From the NCBI GenBank assembly GCA_036768485.1, contig JAVLUZ010000143.1, positions 4,144,346-4,208,345 on the forward strand: a stretch of 64,000 nt of DNA, written 5' to 3'. Positions 48,501 through 60,500 of the stretch are shown here, one piece after another; position 1 is the first letter of the stretch; every line of letters starts with the position of its first letter. Made by a program: the position numbers and the translations under genes. The notes under the pieces are model-generated. The model worked only from the letters and a program-made list of their open reading frames with translations. It was not told the DNA's origin and did not search any database. The DNA is from Mermis nigrescens (lineage: Eukaryota; Nematoda; Enoplea; Mermithida; Mermithidae).

Positions 48501-51500
48501 AATTAATTGTGCGATAATTTCGTGCAAAAATTATGAAAAGGCGTGCTACCCAAACGTGCGCTTGGCGGTTGAGTAGGTTTTGACCTCTCTCCCTTCTCAG
48601 AATGGCTGCTGACCCCCACATTTGTGCTTTTTAAAGCGTTTTTAGCTATATTTTGGTTTTCAAAAGATAAATTTCCGGCGCTTCGTGCCATATACTCATT
48701 TCTAACTATATTTTGTTAAATTTACTCAATTTTTTTCTAATTTTTTGAAATTTTTAATATTTTTATTTACTAGAAAGAACGAGCAACGTTTAAAGCGCGA
48801 AACAACGGTGTTTTTTACGTGTACCCATCAGTTTTTGAGCCCAATGAAGACACCGTCAACCTCCCCCACCCTCGACTCCCCCAGAATTTCCAGGGTGCCC
48901 ATATTAGGTGTTACCACGAGGCGCTAAAAGTCCTGTCGACGTTCCTAGCTGTTTTTCTTTCGACGTCCGTTCAAATTGCGATTTAGACGACGCCAAAATC
49001 GGCAGCCGTTCGGTGATTTTTGGCGGTGAACTTCGCGAAAACGGCGAATTCTGCGATGTTTTCGAGGATAATTTCGGCGATAATTCTTGTCGTTTCGTCG
49101 TCCACGGTTCGAATTGGGTCCTAGTTTGCGCCGAAATCGCCGAAATTTCGTCGCCTACGATCGGCGGCGATGTAAATCGCGAACTAAACGACGCCTTCGT
49201 CGCCGAATACGTCTCTTTAAGCCCAGCGTCCGCCCAAATGGACGATTTATCCGGCGACGACGTCCATTCACCCGTATTCGATGATGGCGACGGCCGCCGC
49301 CAGAACGTCGATTTAGGCGGTGGCGTCGACGTCGTCGTGACGGTAAACGGTATAAAAAGTCGATCTAGCGTCGTTTTAGACAACGACGCGTCATCACCCG
49401 ACCGCGAAACTTCAAAGCTACGGGTTGAAGCGGCGCTAGAGGCTCGTACGACGTCCGACGTTGTTTTAGACGGCGATACGGTGTCGCCCGATCGCGAAAC
49501 ATCAAAGCTATGGGTTGAAGCGGCGCTGGCAGCGCGAATGACGTCCGGTGTTATTTTAGGCGGCGATACGTTGCCGTCCGATTGCGAAGCATCAAAGCTA
49601 CGAATTTTACCGTTAGTGGCGCGGATGAGTTCTGAGCTACGGGTTGTACTATCAGTGACGCGTATGAGGTCCGGCGTTATTTTAGATGATAACGACGACT
49701 GCGATGACGACGACTGTGATGACGACATGTTGTCGTTTGATCGCAAAGCATCAAAGCTACGGTTTGTAGGATTAGGCGAGCGAGTGGCGCCGGCGATGTT
49801 TACACGTTTCGAACTTTGACCCTCCGCTTGACCCCGTTCTAATAGAATCGGGAGAGCCGCATGGGCCGCCGACTGCTTAAATGGGCACGCGCATTCTTGG
49901 CAACCCAAGTGATTCGTTATTTGTAAGCACGACGCGGGGCATCGAACTGGAGGGCAGTTGGCCCGAATCCCATCTTCCAGCAATAGATCGATCGCTCGAT
50001 CCTGAACGGTCGGCGAGCCGTCCGGCGTCTCTTCGGCCAGCGTCGCGGCGATTCGGACGGGAGACGCGATACGTCGGTCGGGATCGGGGTTATTAGCCCG
50101 AAAATTGCCGCTTGAAATCGTGGGATTAGCGTTTTCCGCGAATTTTGGGTCAATCGAGGGGTCAAGTTGACCCGTATTAATTGGATTTCGGATGTCGCCC
50201 GCGTGTGGACTCGCCCACACGGACGGCGCGAACGAATCGCCGGAAGGCGCGGCGGCAGAAGGGCAACGGCATTCGGGGCAATTTTGGGCGTCGGATATTC
50301 GGATGCAGTTTGTTGGGCACGCCGTTGCTGGGCTGATCGTGCAGTTTCGTGCTTGCACTGTGTTTACGATGCGAGGTGCTGTGAGTAGGAAAAGTGCGGT
50401 CAAAAAAGATCTTTCGTCAATCACACATGGGCGTGGGAAAGGGGTCTGGACCCTCAGAATCTGAAAGACCCCCAAAATCGATTGACCACCCAGAATCGAA
50501 TTTCGGTGCTATTTTTGACAATTTGACCCAATCGAATCACCCAGAATTTTGTTGCTGCCCATGTATGGTTGTAGTGTGCTTTATTTATTTGAGAGCTTTT
50601 TGAAAAGGTCTAAAGTGACTACAAAAGTGTTTCAAACTAACTAGATAGAATTGATATTCTATCATATATCGAGTTACAGTATAGTCATTCCTATTACAGA
50701 GCGGTAGTATCACGCTTTTAAGCGATTTTTTAGCCTAGTTGCGTGAATCAAATTCAGTGAAAAAACTCTTGATAAATGAAATAAAATATAAGTAATACGT
50801 TTTTCTCTCAATTTTTATGTTTTTATACCTATTTGACCGTAGGGCATCCATTTGTCTATTCCTGACTACGGGAGTTAAGTGTAAGCATAAGAACCAACTT
50901 TCTGCATACACCATTGCTCGATAAGATCAATCTTTTGGATACAGGAAGATTTTTTCACTCCCTCTAATTCGCAATTTTCGGAAAAAATGCGTTGAAAAGG
51001 TGCTCTGTTAAGTGTTCTTAGCTGTTGTGTTTGCTCAAAAATGTCGAATTTTTCGGCGCTCAGCGCCGTATACACACCTTCTAACCATATTTTGTTCCAT
51101 TCGTTCAAAGTTTCTGATATTTTTTACGAAATTATCTTATGTTTTTATGTTAAAGAAAGATGAAGCATCTTAGGAAACGCCAAAACTGGTTTCTATTCCC
51201 CCTTCCCGGAATTTCCATGCTGTTGTGCATGTGTGACGAGGACCTTTTTTTAAAAATATGATGGTAGCAAAAGAATCGGGAGCGAAGGATATGTGGATAA
51301 CTAAGAAAAACAATTTCATATATTGAAAATAAGACGACTATTTCATTTTTTTACATTTTTTGAATTTAATGCCTTCATTTAATTGGAATTGATGTTTTCT
51401 CGCAAGAAATTCAATGAGGAATGTAGGAACCTCAACATCAGATTTAAATGCAGACAGAAAAAATAGTTAGGATGCATGCAAAACGTTTTCCGTCCATTTT

Positions 51501-54500
51501 CGTCCATGCGAGCGACACAGAGCAGTGCAAAAGTTGTATGAAACATCAGGATTGTGCGGAAAGTGCGTGCTATAATTCGATTGCAAAAAGTAATCGTCGA
51601 TAAGAGAGAAATAGTGCGATTATTACTTCAAAGATCAACATCTAACTTAATAACTTCTGGCATAAATTGCTTTAATTAAAATCTCATTTCGTATTTAGAA
51701 TTATTTTAAAAAATTTTTTAAAATAATTTTTAATGTCCTTTTCGAGTTACGTCATTAATTTTAAAAATAAAGAACAAATTGAAAAATTAAGAAGCTGATT
51801 CGTCAAAACGGCATACTTAATTTGGCTGGATTTCTCTCTTCAGTTTCAGATTGGCTGGGCGCTGTCGTTATTGTGGTACCTGAAAAATATATTATCTATT
51901 TTTCTTCTAGTTGTTTACGGAATCTTCTGTTGGAAATAATTTTTCAAAAAGTTTAAATTTTTTAAAACTCTAGATAGTAAGTGATTGCCTCTTAAAGATT
52001 CATTATTAACTTTTACAGCAATGAGCTTATTAGAAGCATAAAAGAACATTTCAAAATCGAATAAAAAATATAAAAAAACATAAGCTGAGTTTTAAGAAAA
52101 ATAATGAAAAATAAGTATCAGAATATCAAAAAGATCAACAACTACAGGCTCTTTATTTATCTATTTCTTTTTGAATCATTAAGCAGCCGCTTTAAATAAG
52201 TTGAAATTTGTTTAGGATTCTAGGCGTGGCTGTTAATAAATGGTCATCCGAGAAGCAATAAATGGGTTAAAATCACGGTATTTAATGTCTCAGTTTTAGA
52301 AGTGCAAAGGCAAACTTAAAAAGCTGAGGGATTAACAGAATTGGTTTGTAAAGATGCGTTAAAGTATTAAATTTTGTCATTTTTCCCAGCAAATGCTTGA
52401 AATCTTTTTCAATAAGTTAGAACTTAAATTCATTTTTGCAGACATTTAATCTTCCAGGTCTGACTTGACCGCATATCTTCATTTCTGCATTTTTTCTTTT
52501 TTCCCTTTTTTCTTATTTTCACAATTTTCTATTTCAGCTTCCTCAACTCACCTTTTATTGGTAAAGTTGGAGCCGAAGTAACGGTTGACAAGATCAGAGG
52601 AGTCGTTGGCAACGGAACGGTCGGCAGGGCTATAATGATAAAATTTAATTTTCATTAAAACACTTCTATTACGGTTTTCTCTTTTTTAACGGCTGAATGC
52701 ACCTTTCGTCGTAAAAGTCGTCATGCCCGTCGTGCTGGACGAATTATCATCGTCCCTGATGCAGGCGCACTCTCGGCACCCGTCACTTTTTGTAAAAATA
52801 ATACAAGATGGTCCACAATTTATTTCTGGACAACTGACTGAAACGTCAAATTCGATACTTTTTAGACAACAATTTCATGACCGGAAGCGAAAGTGAGAAA
52901 GCGTCGGAAGCGTGACATTGAAAGCAGTGCAATTAAGGGATTCTTTTTTCACCAAATATGCTTTCACTTAATCTTGGTGCATTGGATAGCTGAGTTTTTG
53001 TGTCGAAATTTTTTGTTAGTGGTCAATTTTTTTGTTGAATGGGTTTTTGTTTTGTTGACTGAGTTGAATGGGTTGAATGCACACATGTTAAAAAGAGATG
53101 GAAGATCCCCCCAAAGTATGAAAATTTTTGACTCACATTTTCCGGTAAAATATTGCCTTTTTGGCTATTTTTTGCTGTTTTTCTTGCCATTTTTGACCAA
53201 AAATTGGAAAGCATTTACTTGTCTTATTCAAAAGTGGTCGGGGAATCCCACCCCCATCCGAAATTTTGAGCCATAACACGCAACGATGAGTGCAAGTTTA
53301 ATTTTTTAATGAGCTTAAAAAGCGAAATACGCGATGAAATATTCGAAGAGCTGTACTTTGATTCAAGGATTTCGACCATTTCGTAAAAGTTTTACCTCTT
53401 TTTTCTTATAGCGGTTTCTCGCATGCTTGTCTCATAAGATAACTATAGCCTTGTGACCTAAAGGTGATCACAAAAGCCATGACTTCTTAACCATAGGTGC
53501 ACAAGGTCAGGGTCGGCAGGGGGAGGTGAAAACCCAAAAATCGAAGGCAGTAAATTTAACTTTCACGACCCTTTTTGCTGTTTCAACGATCAAAATGGTC
53601 AGAATAGCGTATAAAACGTCAATGTCGGGCGCTTTTTGAGTAAAAAGTCCTTAAAAGAACCAATCTGGCGCGAAGCGCTGGAAAACTTTTGACGATTTTA
53701 CCGCTTTTGACATCAAAAATGATGCAAGAAACGTTTCATCAGCTCAAAATCACCGGATTGTTCCTGTCCGGCTGACCCTTTAGGGGGCAATAACCCCTCA
53801 ACCCCCAATGTGCATGTTTGCTCTTAACTTGTGCGAAAATTGTGCGTAAGCGGACATTCCATCTTGATATTTCGATAGTAGTCATAGTACAATAAATCGA
53901 GATACCAATAAACTGAAAAGTAATTAGAATTGGAAAAAAGCTATTTAAAACCTTGAAGAAATTATATAAAAGCCATCTAGCCTCCGTAAGCTAAATTTGA
54001 GATCATTTTTTACATTTGAAATCTGGTGTGATTTTTTTGAAAAGTTGGATAGATCTAATTTTAAGATAAAAAACGAAAGGCATTGTAATGACTGAATGGA
54101 ACTTGTCTTCCCTCAATACTATTATGATAATTATTTTTGGTCATATAATTATAAAAGATATGTGCATGATATAGATATAGATCACTTTAGCGAATGTAAA
54201 ACTAGCCATGCGGTGATTGAAAGCGTGAAATAGTAGAAAACAATCGTGTGAATGCATGCATGATCAGGATTGGCAGTCTGCCCTCGAAAAGCAGGAACAG
54301 TAACTTTTATTGGAAAAATACGGCAAAATCGGTGACAAAATAGATAAAAATCGAAATGTATTATGCAAAATTGCCTTAATTTCACCAGAAACCGAGGATT
54401 GAGGTATTTTCTATGCTATTTTAGCATGTATAACAATTTTTAAACAATTCAACCTTATATTCTCCGAGTTCACCCAAGACTTTACTGACCCCCAAACTGT

Positions 54501-57500
54501 CCGCATTGTGCCCTGCGGTCCAACGACTACCTGCAAAGCACACAGCATCGCATTCAGCTTTGGTTGCAAAATTATTTCCATTCCCGTTGCATCCGGTGTA
54601 GGCGAATTGCTTACAAAAGCCGTCAGTGCTATCGAACCACCACCTTGTGTGGGTATCGTTACAGTTGCCGTGATCAAGAGGATGCAAGCAAATGTCGCCG
54701 GGCAGGACTACGAAAAATTTTATTATTATACACATAAGCCGCTCGCTCACGTGCAGCATACGTTTCATAGGGTGCTCGTTCTTTCTAGAGCGTACAAACA
54801 TGAAAAAATTCGAAAAAAAATTTTAAAAGCGAATTGGGCGCAATATAGTCAAGAAATAAATATATGGCGCGAATAGCCTAACATTTTGCACTTCGGAGCC
54901 AAAATATCGCTAAAAACACTTTAAAAACAGACTTTTTACGATTTTTCTTTAAAAGTGCGCAATTTTGATAGGATCGCTAGTCATATTGCCGGGGTCAGCA
55001 GCCACTCTGGGGGTGGTCAACAAAAATGGGCAGCGACCGAGTCCTGGAGGTCCGATGGGGCAAAATTTCCAAAAAAACACCAAAAATTTTATTCTGGGGG
55101 TCTATCGAATTGGGGAAGGGGTCCGCTAGATTCTCGGAAAAGGGGTCCAGACACCTCCCCCACGCCCACTTGTGCTGGTCAACCCCCAACCTGACCCAAA
55201 GAACACGTATTAAAGCTATTGATCATACGTGAGGAGAGTAATTAATGAATTGATGGGAAGACATGCACACAAAGAGATTTAGGGATCTAGCTTCCCCTAG
55301 AAAAGTTAAAGGAAAAATTTTCTGGGAAAACTTAAGGCAAAGTTAAGACTGAAAACAGCGGAAAATCAAAATGTTTCTGCAAAGATTCTATAAAATCAAT
55401 CAAAAACTGTCAAATATGATTTTTTACGCTATTTTACCGTTCATACCGACGCATCTTGTCTAGAAAAAAGGTCCATGCTTGACCCCAACTAGATCGGCTA
55501 ACAAGATATGTGATAGGCCGTCCTCCAAAGTTAATATTTCTTCGCTCGTTCCTGAATCTTTGGCGGGATGTTGCTTCTCTTCTCATTTTTACATTTCTTG
55601 CCATTTTTTGGCAAATTTATACGTTTATTTATATCTGTCAAATGAACGACTAATCCCACCGAAAATTTCGAGTCGCTGTACCATGCTATTGATAATCTCA
55701 TATTCTTTTATGTTATATAACTATAGTGTTATATTACCTTAAATTCAATTATTGCATTCTGTTATCACACATTCCAGATTGACTTGGCTGGAACTGACAC
55801 GTTACTATCATATTAATCTTTATTCAGCTTAATCAATTACACACCTGGGCGTGGAGGGTTTGGGGGATATGCACCCCCCCCCGAGAAACCAAAATACCCC
55901 CCCCAGAAATCAAAATACCCCCCAGAATTCAGTTTTCGAAAATTTTTTTCGTTTTTTTCGCAATTTTTTGATGCCAATGGATAGTGCTCGATGAGAAACG
56001 TCGAAAAATGGTGTTTTTTCGCCATACCACCATTTTTAAGGCCATTGTTTGACCTTTGGAAAAATCTTGCACCCCCAGAATTTTCTTGCTGCCCACGTAT
56101 GATCAATTATCGTCAAATTGGTCGCAGGATAATAAAATTGACTGGATTGAAAGAAGTACAAGATAATCCTAAAAAATTTAAAAAAGTTTCAACACCTGTT
56201 AGAATTTCCTTCTTATATTGTTTTCGCATTTTTCACAAGCTTGCTGCCATATATGTAACGGCTCAAATTTTTGCGAGGGAGTCTCCGGCCATTTTTAGGG
56301 GGAATGACCTCCATTTTGGTAAAACGGGCAAAAAACGGCTAAAAACGACCAAAAAATTTAATCTTCTCTATACAATCGGGGGGATCGGGTCGGACGGCAG
56401 ACTTCAAGTAGTGAGAACCCCCATCCCTACCCCTACATGTATGCTTGCTGCGCAACATTAAGTCGAATAGCCAGTAATGAATAAGAAAGTCAGAGAAGTA
56501 CAAGGTATGCGAATGAGCACGCTTTCTTTACCTAATGTTGATTTCATCGTGTTTCAGTTTGTATGCAGATAAAAATAGAACACTTTTACGATTCAATTTA
56601 ATTTTTTCCACTTTATCTAGAATAAATTCTTCAAACTTTTGAGCTAATAATATGATTTCTGTATTTGAGCTCACTTTTCTACATCAAACAGTGAAGTTCT
56701 TCGATTTTTAGAGAGATTTGTGAAATTAGTAAATTTTATTTGAACTTGATAACTTTTTTAATTTAGTACAATCAAAATCTAATATTATATTATTCAAATT
56801 AAGCAATATTAATAGATTTACTTGTGCAAGCCTTCTGACATTCCTTCAACGAATTGAAGTTATTGGCGTTGCCCTGGCATCCACTGAAATAGAATTCTTC
56901 GCACCTAGTCGACGTCGGATTATAATACCATCGATTAAATCGGCCCGTGCAAGGTCCTTGATCTTTTGGCAGACTGCAGTCTTGAGCTTGGAACGAAAAT
57001 TTCGTCGTAGAAGCTGCGTCAGAATCAGTAGCCTGTTGACTATCGATAAAATTCTCCTGCTGATCGTCTGTAAAAAATTGAGGAATTCGTGTAAAGACAA
57101 ATAAAACTGATAAAAGAATAAAATAAATTATAAAAACAAAAAGATATAAATACATGCAAGAAGGAAAATAAATGAAAAATTAGTGAATTGAAGATAGAAA
57201 CAACGCCAAGCACTCCAAAAAACGACTGAGTTAGAAAAACCTGAACGAATAAAATACATTGATACGCCAGTTGAGTATTAAATCGATTAGAAATTGTAAT
57301 CATGCTTCTAAATTGAAGCGTTTTATATTCGTCATCCATTTTCACATCAATAAACTTTATTTCGCACGCAGAAAAATATTTGGAGCAATAGTTAGTTTTA
57401 AGACTAAAACAAAGAATAGAAAGCCTAAGCGACAAATGTTCTTATTTTCAGACATTGATTTTGCTCTGGTCCTTGTCATTTAACTTTAAGCATGGATTTC

Positions 57501-60500
57501 GAGAAACTTGCGTCAATTTTAATCAGGGGCTGATTTTAAGTGGGTGGAGAGGGACCCATAGGTGGGCAGCACCAAAATTCTGGGGAGAGGGGTGCATGAT
57601 CTTTTGAAGGTAAAAAAATGGTCTTAAAAATGGTGGTATGGAGAAAAAACCATTTTTCAACCTTTTTCATCGAACACTATCCATTAGCACCAAAAAATTG
57701 CGAGGGAACATGGACAAATTTTAAAAAATTGAGTTCTGGGGGGATGTATTTTTGTTTCTGGGGTAAGGGGGTTTGGGGTGCATCCCCCAAACCCTCTCCC
57801 CATGCTCACGTATGGAGGGGCCCCTTGTCAGCCCAACCTAGTATGCATTTTCTAATTATTTTTGGCCATATCGACCAAAACTATTCAGCATTTTCCAGAT
57901 TCATGACATTTGTTGACTTAATTGACGATTTAGGAACCAAGCGCCAAAGATGAAGCTTCTGTTCGCGAAAACATTTCGTAGTACCTATAAAGACTTCTTA
58001 AATAAAAGTATGGTAATCAGAACAAGTTACTCCTTGATCAGCCGTATTTTTGGTTTTGATTATTCTTTATCCTAAATTTTGAAGTTTAACGGCGATTTGC
58101 GCCGATTTCATGTAAATTGACAAAATTTGACGAAATTGAAGAAAGCTTTTCGTAAAATTTTTTCTTCGAAATTTTGATACTTTACTAGAACCTTTTTATG
58201 CAAAAATGATGCCCGTAAGACAATAGGGAAAAATCGCTATTTCGCTTAAAATAAAGAGATTTCTGGGACTGCTTTTGACAGTTTGGAAAGAACTAGTGTG
58301 TCACCCCTTTGTCAGCTAATCCCGGATCCACAACTGATATTACTACGGTGGTCTACGATAGGCTAAACTCGAATGCAACTATTGTAATCTCCCTGCATTG
58401 CAACAGTAGAAATTCATAAAATTCTCTCTTAATATATTGAAAACTTGCAATAGAGAAAATAAGAAAACCTGCCAGCTTGACGGATATTTTTTAGTTTGCA
58501 CAAATTGCATTTTTTTAGAAAAAAACAACAGAAAATTACGTCTGATTTGCGGTTCTTGCGCCGATGCTTCCGTTGTGGTCAGTCTCTGCGAAATCAAAGA
58601 CGTGAAAAGGGACGTCGCATTTCTTTGATCCGAGTCACCACTACTTACTTGAGGGGCCGTCACTTGTACAATCTTCTTGTCTATGCGAACAATAAATCGG
58701 AACAATAAAAGCAATGAACAATAAAAACGGTAAAAAAGGTGAAAAAAGGAAAAAAATGAAATCAGCGAGCCGCCCCAATAGGTCCAGCGTCGTTATCGAG
58801 TTTAATAATTTTTTTGTATTTTTTAAATTTTTTAAAAAGTTGATTTCTTTTCATCTTTTAAATGCTGACTAATGTTTGTCCTGATTTCTCGTGTTTTTTC
58901 AGTATAATATGTACTTATCAAGTGCATTCATTGACGTTGTTAGGGCCATACTGTCTCTTTTGCGCCAGAGATAGTTTTAACAACAATTTTGTGGCGATTG
59001 CAAAAATTTTGGGGCAAAAATGACGCTGCTTTCAGCAAAATTTAACCAGTTTTCAACGAAAATTCAAAAAATTCAGCTTTCGCTCTACCTTTTTGACTTC
59101 ATGCGCATAAATATAAAAGAGTACAGTAACATCAATTGCGTCTATCCCTTCTTCAGGCTTGATTCCGCAAATGCTTGGCGTTGTATTCTTAACTCAGAAG
59201 GGAAATTTAATGAAACTTTGACGACGAAAACATTTTACGATACAAAACATTAAAAAATTCCAAGATTTCAAGGGGACTTTTTGCGTCATAAGCGATATTA
59301 AATAAAATAAGACAATAAGATGCACTGTTTCGTTTGTGTATAGCAAACTTTTAGATTATTTTTCATCATTTTGGAGTGAAGCCTCCTTGAAAAAAAACCT
59401 TGGACCCACCTCAACAGATACACAAAATTATGTGTTCTACAGGCATAGGCATAAAAAACTGGAAGCACAGACAGCTCATTGAAAATGAGGAACCCGTTTT
59501 GACATATCGATTGATGGGTTCCATCATATTAAATAATTTGTTAATACTTATTTTTGCATAAACTAAATGAATTCCATTGAATATTATATGAAACACGCGA
59601 GTTTTCAACATGTTGAGCCCTAACCGTATTGTAGTATTAGCGTTTTCTAGTATACTTTTCGCTGTAGTCATGCTTTTTGGCCATTTTTATATTGAAATTA
59701 TTTTATTTTTATCTCAATAGTATTTTTATGTAATCGTAAAGTCTAATTTTTATCTCACCCTTGGCGCACATTTTTTGACACTCCGACAATTCCCTGAAAT
59801 TATTCTTATTGCCGCCACATCCGCTGAAGAAGAAATATTTGCATTCATTGAGTTCGTAATTATAGAAAAATCTGAGCTCGAATTTATCGCAAGTGCCTCG
59901 ATCTTTCGGCGATTTGCAGATCACCGCCGCTTCTTCCTCGCTAGCTATAGATAGTATTTATTCTAATAGTTATTATGGCACCATACATGTGCAACAGGGC
60001 GGTTAGGGGTTTCCCACCCAAAGTTGGTCGTCCCCATCCTCCCCAGAGTCAAAAAAAATTTTCGGCCTCCTTTTTGGCAATAACTTGCATTTCCTTGCCA
60101 TTTTTGGCGTTTTTTCGGCATTTGGCCCAAAATTGGTTAATTAACCCCCTTAAAAGTACCCCTCCTGAAATTTTGAGCCGTTAGGTGTATATGTGACACC
60201 GCAGATTTGAGCAGGACTGATAACGATTAATTGATAATTTTGGCAAGAGCAAGCATTCCGATTTATTTTTGAATTTTAACCCAAAGAATTCGAATAATTT
60301 AAAATTAATTTTCAAATGAAACAATGAATTAAAATGAATCAAAACATTTTGGTAACCTTCAATTTATAATTTTCAATTTTTCGGTTTTAATTTGATTCAT
60401 CAACTCGATCGTATCGCGATTTGGCGTTTATGAGACCGAAAATGCAGTTCAATGGTCAATTCATCCCTTTACACTCAAATCAAACAGGCACTTGTGATCA

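Noticed and set aside
48908..49819. 303-codon plus-strand open frame
   Set aside because: Exact antisense of the GC-rich Ser/Thr exon; no domain and no splice context. The minus strand carries the antistasin modules and phase-matched splice sites.
56822..57155. Signal peptide before Kunitz 3
   Set aside because: The hydrophobic stretch upstream of the exon lies 5' of a strong acceptor (TTTTTTACAG) and is intronic; the phase chain continues to earlier exons.
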